A stretch of DNA of 64,000 nucleotides from Lolium rigidum (lineage: Eukaryota; Streptophyta; Magnoliopsida; Poales; Poaceae). The notes below the pieces were generated by a model, which ran no database searches, had not been told where the DNA came from, and saw nothing but the letters and a program-made list of their open reading frames with translations. This document shows, piece by piece, positions 23,414 through 35,627 of this stretch. Positions within the stretch are counted from its first letter, which is position 1, and the number at the start of each line of letters is the position of its first letter. The stretch is taken from contig NC_061508.1 in the NCBI RefSeq assembly GCF_022539505.1, forward strand, positions 32,420,256 to 32,484,255, in the 5' to 3' direction. Both the position numbers and the translations under genes were made by a program.

Positions 23414-24217
23414 GTTCACCAAATGGCTAGAAGTAAAACCTATCGCAAAGTGTGATGGGCATACAAGCTCGTGAAATTCTTGAAAGATGTCATCTTGCGG
23501 TATGGATACCCGCACAGCATCATCACTGACAATGGAACCAACTTTGCTCAAGGTGAGTTCAAAAGGTTCTGTGAAGATAAGAACATCCGGTTGGATTTGT
23601 GTTCGGTGGCACACCCGCAAGGCAACGGCCAAGTGGAAAGAATGAATGCTTTGGTACTCTCCGGTATCAAACCCAGACTCATTGACGCAGTGGAAAGAGC
23701 ACCGGGGTGTTGGCTTGATGAGATACCATCAGTGCTGTGGAGTATAAGAACAACCCCAAACCGGTCTACCGGATACACTCCGTTCTTCATGGTTTATGGA
23801 GCAGAAGCGGTCATACCAACCGACATCATCCATGATTCACCAAGAGTGCAGCTCTATACTGAGCAGGAGGTCAAAGAGGCCAGAGAAAATGATGTGGACT
23901 TGCTAGAAGAAGCAAGAGAGCTGGCCTTGGCAAGAACAGCCATCTACCAGCAAAACCTAAGACGCTATCATAACCGGAAGGTTAACCCGAGAGTTTTCCG
24001 GGAAGGAGATCTTGTGCTTCGCTCGGTGCAGCGCACCGAAGGCCGGCATAAGCTTTTGCCACCATGGGAAGGTCCCTTCATCGTAAGCAAGGTGCTTCAC
24101 AACGATGCATACTACTTAATTGATGCACAGGAATGGAAAAAAGGAAAGGCGGACAAGTCCGGAGAAGAGAGCAAGCGTCCATGGAACATAGCTCTGTTGC
24201 GCCCTTTCTACTCTTAA
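23414..24217 (+). CDS. Integrase of element D
   Basis: Inserts the DNA copy into the genome. The catalytic triad is the D of CLDMVGPF near 23348 (previous frame), the D of ITDNGTNF near 23529 and the E of QVERMN near 23637. 'SIRTTPNRSTGYTPFFMVYG' and the C-terminal 'FREGDLVLRSVQR...PWEGPFIVSKV' DNA-binding module complete it. The stop is at 24215-24217. Frame breaks near 23385 and 23465 separate it from the zinc finger; the latter is at a CTCG where the protein needs CTG. Confidence 0.85.
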
Positions 24218-24261
24218 AATGGGCCAGAAGGCATAGCAGGCAAAGGTGTCATAAAAGGTCA

Positions 24262-27200
24262 TCAGGCAGCAGGGGCGTCGGATGGAACAGCACCGGCCTC
24301 GGCATCTTCAGAAGGAGTAGCGTCGGCTTCGGGAGCTTCCGGCGGCACGTCCCCGGCAACTTCACCTTCATCTCCCTCGTCTTCTTCTTCCTCATCGCCG
24401 AGGTAGTCCTTGACGCCGGAGAGGGGTGGGATGAAGGTGCGGACCTCGGCATATTCGGCAAGCCGGTATGCCCGGTCCTGCCGCTTCGCGGTGAGCGCGG
24501 GGTCGGTGTCCGTGGGAGCATCCGCGCGCACGCCCTGAAGAGCGTCCAGATCAAGAGCAGGATACCATGAGCACGCGGAGCGCAACGCCGTGTCGGCTCC
24601 AGCACGAGCCGCAGAGCATTGCCACTCGCGGATCCGGTGCCCGGCATCTTTGAGCCGGTTGGCGGTGAGCGTGATGTTCTCCGGCAGCTCCTCCTCGAGC
24701 CATAGCACCTTGAAGATCCGGATGGCGGCGGTTGGCGGGTCGACAAGAAGCCGGTCGACGCAACGCATATGTTGGACCCGCGGCGAGAGGGCGACAAGAT
24801 AGTCGTACCCGTCCCGAGTGCGCATCCATGTTGGGAAACTCCCGCGCAATCCGATCTTCCCTCACCTTCTTCACAGCATAGGCCTGGGATTCCGGGAAGT
24901 GCTCTACAGGAAGAAAGAAAAAACATAAACGCAAAGACACCGGAAAAGAGTGTGTCGGAAAAGAAAGGAACAAAGATATAGCTTCGAAGGAAAAAAGCTG
25001 GTAAGCAAGAGAAGGGACAAGGCAAGGACTTACGGAGAGCTAGCGCGTCTATTTTCATAACCAACCGATCGTACTCCCGGTGATCGGTGGTCATGGTATC
25101 AATAAGGCGCTCCGCTGCTTTCCGCGCCTTCCTTTCCTCCTCCATTTCTGCCGTCAAGACGGTGTTGGAGTTCGTGGAGTCCTCCACAACCTCCGCCAGC
25201 CTGGCCTCCGCTGCAACCCGGGCATCCTTCAAAGCTTGCTCATGCTGGAGTGCGGCTTGTATGGCCTGCTCCTTGAGCTCCCCCAGGGCGGTCTTCTGGA
25301 CCTCCAGCGCCTCGTTGTGCTCCTTGAGGAGCTGCTCCTTCTCGCCTAAATACCAAAAAGAAAAGTCTTAGCAAGCAACACTAGATCGAATGAAAAAAGG
25401 AAAGGGTCAGCAGAAAAAGAGAGGATGGTACCTTGAAGCTTGGCAACCTGGGCCTTCAGAGCCTCGAGGCTAGCTTCCGGAACAACTGTTAAACAAAGAG
25501 TGCGTAAGCATCAAGGAAGGAAACATTTCGGTAAAAAGATGCCGAAGGGAAAAAGAAACAAACCGTGGCAGTGGCTGTGAGCCTCAGCAAGCTCCCGATG
25601 CTCCCACAAAAGCTCCTCGAAGAGTTGCTTCCGGGTGTCAGCAGTGCTATGTTCAAAGAAAAGTAGTTGTGAGAAAGAAACAAAGTTTTAACCCGAAACT
25701 CGGGGACTGGCAGTGCCGGTTTTGCGCTAAGTTCTAAGTTAAAGTTTTGCGCCAAGAGCTGCGCTCTCACCACAAAACTCGGGGACTGGGAGAATAGGTA
25801 AGATCGGCAAAGAAAAAGAAACCGGCATCAACAGGAATTATGGAAGAGGTTTAGCAGAACTTACCACCACGTTGTTGGTAGCATCGTACCAAGCACTGTC
25901 GAACTCTTTCACGGCGCGTTTAACACGCGTGAAGTGTTCTTCAGTGGACCGAGCCCCGGCAGGATCCGGCGCCGGAAGGCGGTCCTTCCCCAGGCCGCGG
26001 GTTGAGGCAGAGATATCCGCCTCGTTCCACTTCTGGGCATAGGGGAGGAGGTGCCCCAAGTCCTTGCCCGCGCGCTTCAGTTCAACAATCCGACCTAGGA
26101 GGCCGGTGGGCTTGTCCTGTGCAGCGAGCGCGGCGGGGCTGACGTGCAGCACCACATCTCCTGAACCACCAGAGGTGCCGCCCTCCACAGCCTTGCCGCG
26201 GGAAGCCCCGGGCTTTAGGAAAGTGGTGATCTTGGGGGTCTTGGACGGCACCGGCTGCTTGGCCGCGGAAGGTCCTTGGCTGGGCGGCGGTGTCGGCGTG
26301 GCCTCAGGAGGAGGAATAGAGACCGGCGCGGAAGTATCCGGCGCGGTGGGGGAAGAGCTTGGCTTGTTTCTTCTTCTTCTTCGGGGAGGAGGAACCGGAG
26401 GTTCCGCCCGCCCGGCATCGGTCTGGCCGGCGCCGATGTTGCTCGGCGCCGGTGTCTCGAATCTCCGGAGGGAGGTGAGAGTCCTCCTCCGCGCGGTGAT
26501 CCGGAGGTGTAGGGGCCGCGCGCCCCGAACTTGCAGTGCCTCCCGAAGGGGAGGCAGAGGTGTTGCCGGCACCAGATAGTACCGGACTTGAGTGAAGAGG
26601 AGGAGGTGTTGAAGTCCTCGCGGAGCCGGTGGAGCCGGAGGAGCCAAGCTCAAGCGCAGGGCTGAAAGAAAGGAAAAAGAGAACGAGTTGGAAAAAGCAA
26701 CCGGAGAAGAACCCGGTAGAAACAAAGAAAGTATAAGGAAGAACTAAAAACTTACCCGGAAGACATCGGCATCCGCCTCTGCTTGTAGCGCTTGGTGCCA
26801 ACCTGCTTCCCTCCTATGACCTCGGTCCGAAGACGCTTGCCGGAGGAGAGCACGGCTGGGGCTGGCGTCGGCGGCCGGGGGATCACTCTTCTGGCTTTCG
26901 GCCATGAGGTTATCCAAGAACTCATCCCCAACCTCGGCTTGCAGAGGAGGCACGTGCTCGTGGACCTGTGGGTTGTTGCTGTCTGAGGGAATGTCTACAG
27001 AATGGAAATAACAAAAAGAGCATAAGAAAACGAACAGAAAAGCTACCTCAAGTATGGTCAAATCATCAGACGAACCAGCTGGTTCCGGCGGAGACTTGCC
27101 GAGGTGGGAAGCTGGAGTTCGGCCCATCCTCAGATCCAGCCAATGAATGACAGGATCCGGATCGTACTTGTCCAAGAGCCTCTTCCGGCGGGGCCTCGCC

Positions 27201-28345
27201 GGTCGGAATCAATCGGGGGAAGCGGGCCTTGGCCTGAAAGCAAAGGAAAAAAGAAAGGTTAGACACTAGCATAAAAGTTACCGGTAACACGACCCGAGCC
27301 GCATATCTTCTTACATCTTCGGACGGAGGATTCCTGGCACTAAGAGGGCAAAGGCCCCACTCCCAGTCAACCGGCATGTCCGTTTGGCAGATTTGGCCCG
27401 CCTTTAGGGCCACGTCCTCCTTGCTCAAAGCCAAGCCGGTGATCTTGGTGGGATCGCCGGGGCCGTACATCTCACTAATTTTGTGAGCTCGCTGCTGGAG
27501 GGGAAGCACCCGGCGGCTGATGAAGGCACGGATGATATCGTCGGAGCAGATGTTGGTGTCCCTCATCAATCCCTGCATGAAGCGCACCACCCGGTTCGTC
27601 TCGGCGTGATCCCTTCCGGGGTTGTACTGCCAGTTGGTCTTGGCGGGAGGCGCCGGGTCGAACGCCGGCAAGTTGATAAGGTCCTCGTCGCCCGCGTTCT
27701 TCACGTAGAAGAACGTCGTCTGCCACAAGCGGCAAGACTCGAGGCCGTTGAACTTAAAGAAGGGGCTCCCTTGGCGGGAGCCGATGATACGAGACCCGCA
27801 TTGAACGGGGGTTTGGGCTTAGGAATGTCCTTGCCCTGGACCGAATTGATCCGAAGGGAGAAAAAGCGGGCAAACGTCTCGCGAGCGGGACGGATGCCAA
27901 TGTAGCCCTCCATGAAGGCCACAAAGCAAGAAAGATAAAAAACGGCGTTGCCGGGGAGATGATGAGGTTGGAGGCGATAGAAGTCAAGGAGTTGGCGAAA
28001 GAAATTTGAGGCAGGAAGGCCGAAGCCCCGCTCAAAGTGAGCAAGGAAAACAACGGCCTCACCCGGTTCGAGCACCGGTTGGATTTCGCCGCGAGGAAGC
28101 CGGCAGGTAACTCCTTCCGGAATCCTCCTGGACCGGTAGATCCAGTCGATCTCGTATTGGGTCACGTCGGAACCTCTCCAGGCTCCGCGTGTCTTGTCCT
28201 TTCCGGAGGCCCGGCTAGATGCGCCGGTCTCTTGCTTCCGGCTGGGTGCCTGGCCCATCCGGGCAAGGTCGTCCGTTAGCCCGTCAGAGGCGTTGCTATC
28301 TTGGGTGCTAGAAGTGGCGGCGGGGAAAGATCCCTCGCTAGACAT
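24262..28345 (-). CDS. Antisense eight-exon gene of the Tat element (Transposase_28-like)
   Basis: Start ATG at 28345, stop at 24262. Exons inferred from GT-AG sites on the minus strand: 28345-27315, 27233-27047, 26994-26756, 26661-25865, 25646-25564, 25485-25432, 25345-25034, 24903-24262. Exon 1 resembles the 'putative gypsy type transposon' family (PF04195) around 'EAVVFLAHFERGFGLPASNFF'. The middle exons are rich in Pro, Ser, Glu and Lys. Exons 5-8 give an Ala/Glu/Leu-rich, coiled-coil-like part and a very acidic tail. Frame breaks are needed near 27800 and 24835. Such antisense genes are known from Tat elements; their function is not known. Donor choice for exon 1 is uncertain (27315 or about 27290). 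Confidence 0.65.
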
Positions 28346-29290
28346 GGAGATCTAGGAGATGCCGAAATCTACTGAGAAACAGTTTTCCCCCAAACGAACC
28401 CTCGCGAGAAGATCTACGAGTAAGAAGAAAAGCAAAACAAAGAGCGAATAAATACTCTACCGTCCCCGAAATCCAAAGTGCAAAAGAGAAAGAAGTAAAG
28501 GCGTGTAGAGCCTAACCTGAGGCGGTGAAGTCGCGAGGGAAGAAGTTTGCTGGAGGAGCGGCGAGCCTGGGGCCGGCGAGGAAGTCCGGCGACGGCGAGG
28601 CGAAGAACAGCTGGAGGAAACACAAATGCTGCGGGCTCGGTGAAGTTGCGGCTAAGGATCTCCGCGCGGCGAGGTCCGGCGGAGCGAAGGCGCAAGTTCG
28701 CCGGGCGGCGGGCTCGAACAAGCGGCGGCGACGGAGAATGGCAAGGGCGCGGAGGCGATGAACTCTGAGCGCAGGGAAGTGGAGAATGCGAAGAAGATGA
28801 AGGAGGAGCGGCGGTTGCGCTTATAAAGAAGGAGGGAAGTGGGCTGGAAACCGCTGGGCCGCAGCGGTTCGCCTCGCGGCCCACGGCGGTTCGCGCCGTG
28901 GGCCGCCACGTGTTAAAGGGATACACGCGAAAAAACCGAAGGCCACACAGGGGCACACAGAGATCTGGAACGGCTAGTGGGATCCGTTGCGGTGCATTAA
29001 ACGAGCGCGCGGGAGTCGAAGCGAAATGACAACTGACACTGGCGCGCCAGTTACAGTGCGCATGTCTCTGTCAGGCGCGGGGCCCGAGATATTCTCGACT
29101 TCACCGAGAAAGCGTTTAATGGTTGAGATACCGGAAGATAAGATACCGGGGTATGATTTGCAAAGAAAAGATAAGGAGGATCCGGGCAGAGATGCCGGAT
29201 TCAAGCGTGACGCCGGATGAATCAAACCGGTATCACGGACATAAGAACCTGGCATGGTCTGTTGGATAGGATCCGCCAGACTATACCAGC
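28346..29290. other. Region between the antisense gene and the 3' LTR of D
   Basis: Upstream region of the antisense gene and 3' end of the sense transcript. It is GC-rich with no convincing protein. An antisense promoter should lie here; I see no clear TATA box. Confidence 0.4.
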
Positions 29291-29302
29291 TTCGGGGACT
29301 AA
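29287..29302 (+). other. Polypurine-tract region of D
   Basis: cagcttcggggactaa directly before the 3' LTR. Similar cggggact motifs occur inside the element (22811-22873, 25698-25710, 25777-25789). Confidence 0.6.
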
Positions 29303-30024
29303 TGTTGGGGGGATGACCCCCGGTATGCCAAGGGCATGCCAAACCGGATGGTTTGAGCCATCAGGGTACCGGTTAGATGTTCATGCCGGAATCTAAGATA
29401 GGCGTTTGGCTGAACAGGCTAAGCCGGTATCCTCATAAGAGGGATACCGGAACCTAATAGAAAAGGTACCGGGCCACCGGAAGGAAGGGCTTGTCGGCAA
29501 AGCTGGTCAAAGATTCTCTCCAGAGCTAGAAGACAAGGATGAGCTAAGCAAAGTAACTTTATATGAAGGGATGACGATAAAGGGAAGGATGACGGTCAAA
29601 GAAGCCGGAGGACGTCAGCGCCCCTGATTAAAGAGGACTCCGGTGTCATCTATGATTAAAGTAGCTTTGTAAAGTAGTTTGTCTAGTCAAAGATGCCATT
29701 AGGGTTCCTTCCTGTGTAAGCCTCCCTCACCCCTATATAAGGAGAGGGGGTACAGCCTCCTACAGGCGCGAGCAAGAGAGGGCGAGAACATCGAGTAGCT
29801 TGTATTGAGAAACCTGTAACCATGTGGATATCAATAGACATGATGATCTAGAGCGAGTTCTTCCTTGTGTCTTTCTTCTTCAACCTCTGGCCCTAGCCAA
29901 GTTCTTGAGGAAACCATCCGGAAGTTCATCACACCTGATCACGAACCCTCCCCCGAATCCTCATACGTCCATTCGGCCCCAACTTAAGCCATCCTATGGC
30001 ATCTGCTCGTTCGCCACGACGACA
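29303..30024 (+). repeat. 3' LTR of element D
   Basis: 722 bp, the same length as the 5' LTR, with about 8 substitutions and no indels by eye. Confidence 0.93.
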
Positions 30025-32507
30025 GTCTTGGAAGTTGTTTACTACTGTAGCAACCTCTCCTTATCTTATTTTTATGTTTTGTTGTGCCAAGTAAAGTCTT
30101 TGATAGAAAAATAAGTACTAGATTTGGATTACTGCGCAGTTCCAGATTTCTTTGCTGTCACGAATCTGGGTCTATCTCCCTGTAGGTAGCTCAGAAAATT
30201 ACGCCAATTTACGAGCATGATCCTCAGATATGTACGCAACTTTCATTCAATTTGAGCATTTTCGTTTGAGCAAGTCTGGTGGCCTAATAAAATCCATCTT
30301 TACGGACTATTCTGTTTTGACAGATTCTGTCTTTTATTTCGCATTGCCTCTTTTGCTATGTTGGATGAATTTCTTTGATCCACTAATGTCCAAGTAGCTT
30401 TATGCAATGTCCAGAAGTGTTAAGAATGATTGTGTCACCTCTGAACATGTGAATTTTTATTATGCACTAACCCTCTAATGAGTTGTTTCGAGTTTGGTGT
30501 GGAGGAAGTTTTCAAGGATCAAGAGAGGAGTATGATGCAATATGATCAAGGAGAGTGAAAGCTCTAAGCTTGGGGATGCCCCGGTGGTTCACCCCTGCAT
30601 ATTCTAAGAGGACTCAAGCATCTAAGCTTGGGGATGCCCAAGGCATCCCCTTCTTCATCGACAACATTATCAGGTTCCTCCCCTGAAACTACATTTTTAT
30701 TCGGCCACATCTTATGTACTTTGCTTGGAGCGTCGGTTTGTTTTTGTTTTTTGTTTTGTTTGAATAAAATGGATCCTAGCATTCACTTTATGGTAGAGAG
30801 ACACGCTCCGCTGTAGCATATGGACAAATATGTCCTTAGGTTCTACTCATAGTATTCATGGCGAAGTTTCTTCTTCGTTAAATTGTTATATGGTTGGAAT
30901 TGGAAAATGATACATGTAGTAAATTGCTATAATGTCTTGGATAATTTGATACTTGGCAATTGTTGTGGTCATGTTTAAGCTCTTGCATCATATACTTTGC
31001 ACCCATTAATGAAGAAATACTTAGAGCTTGTTAATTTGGTTTGCATATTTGGTTTCTCTAGAGTCTAGATAACATCTAGTATTGAGTTTTGAACAACAAG
31101 GAAGACGGTATGGAGTCCTATAATGTTTACCATATGTCTTTTATGTGAGTTTTTTCTGTACCGTTCATCCTTGTGTTTGTTTCAAATAGCCTTGCTAGCC
31201 TAAACCTTGTATCGAGAGGGAATACTTCTCATGCATCCCAAATACTTGAGCCAACCACTATGCCATTTGTGTCCACCATACCTACCTACTACATGGTATT
31301 TATCCGCCATTCCAAAGTAAATTGCTTGAGTGCTACCTTTAAAATTCCATCATTCACCTTTGCAATATATAGCTCATGGGACAAATAGCTTAAAAACTAT
31401 TGTAGTATTGAATATGTACTTATGCACTTTATCTCTTATTAAGTTGCTTGTTGAGCGATAACCATGTTTCGGGGACGCCATCAACTATTCTTTGTTGGAT
31501 ATCATGTGAGTTGCTATGCATGTACGTCTTGTCTGAAGTAAGAGAGATCTACCACCTTCATGGTTGGAGCATGCATATTGTTAGAGAAGAACTTTGGGCC
31601 GCTAACTAAAGCCATGAATCATGGTGGAAGTTTCAGTTTTGGACACATATATCCTCAATCTCATATGAGAATAATAATTGTTGCCACATGCTTATGCATT
31701 AAAGAGGAGTCCATTATCTGTTGTCCATGTTGTCCCGGTATGGATGTCTAAGTTGAGAATAATCAAAAGCGAGAAATCCAAAATGCGAGCTTTCTCCTTA
31801 GACCTTTGTACGAGGCGGCATGGAGGTACCCCATTGTGACACTTGGTCAAAACATGTGCATTGCAAAGATCTAGTAGTCCAAGTTAATTAGGACAAGGTG
31901 CGGGCACTATTAGTATACTATGCATGAGACTTGCAACTTGTAAGATATAACTTTCATAACTCATATGCTTTATTACTACCGTTGACAAAATTGTTTCATG
32001 TTTTCAAAATAAAAGCTCTAGCACAAATATAGCAATCGATGCTTTCCTCTTTGAAGGACCATTCTCTTTACTTTTATGTTGAGTCAGTTCACCTATCTCT
32101 CTCCACCTCAAGAAGCAAACACTTGTGTGAACTGTGCATTGATTCCTACATACTTGCATATTGTACTTGTTATATTACTCTATGTTGACAATTATCCATG
32201 AGATATACATGTTACAAGTTGAAAGCAACCGCTGAAACTTAATCTTCCTTTGTGTTGCTTCAATACCTTTACTTTGATTTATTGCTTTATGAGTTAACTC
32301 TTATGCAAGACTTATTAATACTTGTCTCGAAGTACTATTCATGAAAAGTCTTTGCTATATGATTCACTTGTTTACTCATGTCATTACCATTGTTTTGATC
32401 GCTGCATCCACTACATATGTTTACAAATAGTATGATCAAGGTTATGATGGCATATCACTTCGAAATTATCTTTGTTATCGTTTTACCCGCTCGGGACGAG
32501 CGAGAAC
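30025..32507 (+). other. 3' non-coding region of element C (right of D)
   Basis: Begins with the second TSD copy gtctt. No protein seen. It contains two internal copies of taagcttggggatgc (30565-30579 and 30623-30637). The second forms a 9-bp hairpin (30630-30638 with 30642-30650, loop CAA). A hairpin CGCTCG/CGAGCG lies just before the polypurine tract. Confidence 0.75.
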
Positions 32508-32522
32508 TAAGCTTGGGGATGC
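32508..32522 (+). other. Polypurine tract of element C
   Basis: taagcttggggatgc ending exactly at the first base before the 3' LTR. Confidence 0.8.
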
Positions 32523-34122
32523 TGATACGTCTCCGACGTATCGATAATTTCTTATGTTCTATGCCATATTATTGATGATACCTACATGTTTTATGCACAC
32601 TTTATGTCATATTCGTGCATTTTCCGGAACTAACCTATTAACAAGATGCCGAAGTGCCGGTTCTCGTTTTCTGCTGTTTTTGGTTTCAGAAATCGTAGTA
32701 ACGAAATATTCTCGGAATTGGACGAAACAAAGACCCGGGGGCCTATTTTTCCACGGAGCTTCCAGAAGACCGAAGAACACACGAAGTGGGGCCACGAGGG
32801 GCCGCCACCATAGGGCGGCGCGGCCCAGGTCTTGGCCGCGCCGACCTGTGGTGTGGGGCCCCCGTGTGGCCCCCCACGTCGCCCTTCCGCCTACTTAAAG
32901 CCTCCGTCGCGAAACCCCTGAGGCGAAAAACCACGATACGAAAAACCTTACTGAGACGCCGCCGCCGCCGATCCCATCTTGGGGGATTCTGGAGATCTCC
33001 TCCGGCACCCTGCCGGAGAGGGGATTCATCTCCCGGAGGACTCTACACCGCCATGGTCGCCTCCGGAGTGATGAGTGAGTAGTTCACCCCTGGACTATGG
33101 GTCCATAGCAGTAGCTAGATGGTTGTCTTCTCCTCATTGTGCTTCATTGTTGGATCTTGTGAGCTGCCTAACATGATCAAGATCATCTATCCGTAATTCT
33201 ATATGTTGTGTTTGTCGGGATCCGATGGATAGAGAATACCATGTCATGTTAATTATCAAGTTATTACACATGTGTTGTTTATGATCTTGCATGCTCTCCG
33301 TTACTAGTAGAGGCTCGGCCAAGTTTTTACTTTTAACTCCAAGAGGGAGTACTTATGCTCGATAGTGGGTTCATGCCTCGCATTGACACTCGGGACGATG
33401 TGACGAAAGTTCTAAGGTTGTGTTGTGTTGTTGCCACTAGGGATAAAACATTGGCGCTATGTCCGAGGATGTAGTTGTTGATTACATTACGCACCATACT
33501 TAATGCAATTGTCTCGTTGCTTTGCAACTTAATACTGGAGGGGTTCGGATGATAACCTCGAAGGTGGACTTTTTAGGCATAGATGCGGTTGGATGGCGGT
33601 CTATGTACTTTGTCGTAATGCCCAATTAAATCTCACTATACTTATCATGTCATGTATGTGCATTGTTATGCCCTCTCTATTTGTCAATTGCCCGATTGTA
33701 ATTTGTTCACCCAACATGCTTTTATCTTATGGGAGAGACACCTCTAGTGAACTGTGGACCCCGGTCCATTCTTTAATACTGAAATACAAATCTCGCTGCA
33801 ATACTTGTTTTACTCGTTTTCTCTGCAAACAATCATCTTCCACACAATACGGTTAATCCTTTGTTACAGCAAGCCGGTGAGATTGACAACCTCACTTTGT
33901 TTCGTTGGGGCAAAGTACTTTGGTTGTGTTGTGCGGGTTCCACGTTGGCGCCGGAATCTCGGTGTTGCGCCGCACTACATCCCGCCGCCATCAACCTTCA
34001 ACGTGCTTCTTGACTCCTACTGGTTCGATTAAACCTTGGTTTCTAACTGAGGGAAACTTGCCGCTGTGCGCATCACACCTTCCTCTTGGGGTTCCCAACG
34101 GACGTGTCAACTACACGCATCA
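32523..34122 (+). repeat. 3' LTR of element C
   Basis: 1,600 bp, closely matching 12665-14257. By eye, many of the differences are indels or changes at CTG/CAG sites. Confidence 0.9.
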
Positions 34123-34127
34123 AGGTC

Positions 34128-35462
34128 CCTGACCTAAAACTACGAGACGGAAAAGCCACGGTACGAGAAACCTTCCAGAGCCGCCGCCATCGCGAAGCCA
34201 AGATCTGGGGGACAGAAGTCTCTGTTCCGGCACGCCGCCGGGACGGGGAAGTGCCCCCGGAAGGCTCCTCTATCGACACCACCGCCATCTTCATCAACGC
34301 TGCTGTCTCCCATGAGGAGGGAGTAGTTCTCCATCGAGGCTCGGGGCTGTACCGGTAGCTATGTGGTTCATCTCTCTCCTATGTACTTCAATACAATAAT
34401 CTCATGAGCTGCCTTACATGATTGAGATTCATATGATGATGCTTGTAATCTAGATGTCGTTATGCTAGTCAAATGAATTTTCCTTATGTGATCTCCGGAG
34501 ACTCCTTGTCCCACGTGTGTAAAGGTGACAGTGTGTGCACCGTGTGGGTCTCTTAGGCTATATTTCACATAATACTTATTCACTGTTATGAATGGCATAG
34601 TGAAGTGCTTATTTATATCCCTTTATGATTGCAATGTGTTTTGTATCACAATTTATCCATGTGCTACTCTAGTGATGTTATTAAAGTAGTTTATTCCTCC
34701 CGCACGGTGTAATGGTGACAAGTGTGTGCATCCGTGTTAGTACTTGGCGTAGGCTATGATTATGATCTCTTGTAGATTATGAAGTTAACTATTTCTATGA
34801 TGGTATTGATGTGATATATTCCTCCTACATAGTGTGAAGGTGACGAGTGTGCATGCTATGTTAGTACTTGGTTTAGTTGTGTTGATCTGTCATGCACTCT
34901 AAGGTTATTTAAATATGAACATTGAATATTGTGGAGCTTGTTAACTCCGGCATTGAGGGTTCGTGTAATCCTACGCAATTAGTGATGTTCATCATCCAAC
35001 AAGAGAGTGTAGAGTATGCATTTATTTATTCTGTTATGTGATCAAAGTTGAGAGTGTCCACTAGTGAAAGTCTAATCCCTAGGCCTTGTTCCTAAATACT
35101 GCTAACGCTGCTTGTTTCTTGTTTTTACGCGTTACTACTCGCTGCGTTACTACTGCTTGTTTACTCGTCCCGGGAAAAGCACTTTTACGGTGCGGTTGCC
35201 TACTCGCTCATACTTATTTATACCACCTGTATTTCACTATCTCTTCGCCGAACTAGTGCACCTATTAGGTGTGTTGGGGACACAAGAGACTTCTTGCTTT
35301 GTAGTTGCGGGGTTGCATGAGAGGGATATCTTTGACCTCTTCCTCCCCGAGTTCGATAAACCTTGGGTGATCCACTTAAGGGAAAATTGCTGCTTGTTCT
35401 ACAAACCTCTGCTCTTGGAGGCCCAACACTGTCTACAAGAATAGAAGCTCCCGTAGACATCA
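34128..35462 (+). repeat. 5' LTR of element E, second part
   Basis: Continuation of the E LTR after C. It matches 39185-40518 closely. It ends GTAGACATCA at 35462. The damaged primer site follows at 35474. Confidence 0.88.
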
Positions 35463-35473
35463 AGCTATTTTCT

Positions 35474-35492
35474 CGGCGCCGTTGCTTGGGGA
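35474..35492 (+). other. Primer-binding site of element E (altered tRNA-Asp type)
   Basis: Reads cggcgccgttgcttgggga where TGGCGCCGTTGCCGGGGA is expected. The first change is of the CTG-to-CTCG kind seen throughout the window, so it may not be real. Confidence 0.6.
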
Positions 35493-35627
35493 GGAAAGGT
35501 AAAAGGCACTCATACTTCGGTCCCGGGTAAAGTACTTTTCTGTTGCCGTTGTGTGTGTGCTCGAAGCTATTTCCTTTAGATCCTGCAATTGCATCTTTTA
35601 GTTTCTTGTTTACACTAGTTTGGCATA

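Larger units (their letters stand above)
16729..30024 (+). mobile_element. Element D: complete Tat-type Ty3/gypsy retrotransposon
   Basis: 13,296 bp with two 722-bp LTRs, TSD gtctt (16724-16728 and 30025-30029), a tRNA-Lys primer site, gag-protease, reverse transcriptase, two RNase H domains, integrase and an antisense spliced-type gene between pol and the 3' LTR. This order is that of the plant Tat lineage (Grande- or Retand-like); I cannot give the family name. The LTRs differ at about 8 of 722 positions by eye, so it is young and is the last insertion in the E-C-D nest. Confidence 0.92.
12665..34122 (+). mobile_element. Element C: gag-protease Athila-type element
   Basis: Plus-strand element inserted in the 5' LTR of E, with TSD aggtc (12660-12664 and 34123-34127). 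LTRs are 12665-14257 and 32523-34122. Without D it is about 8.2 kb. It has a tRNA-Asp-type primer site, gag and protease, about 2.5 kb of 3' non-coding DNA and a polypurine tract, but no reverse transcriptase, RNase H or integrase, so it is non-autonomous. It is the same family as G, B and F. Confidence 0.9.

Noticed and set aside
26064..26579. Plus-strand frame of 171 codons
   Set aside because: Mirror of the GC-rich exon 4 of the antisense gene; the minus strand has the splice sites and the better protein.
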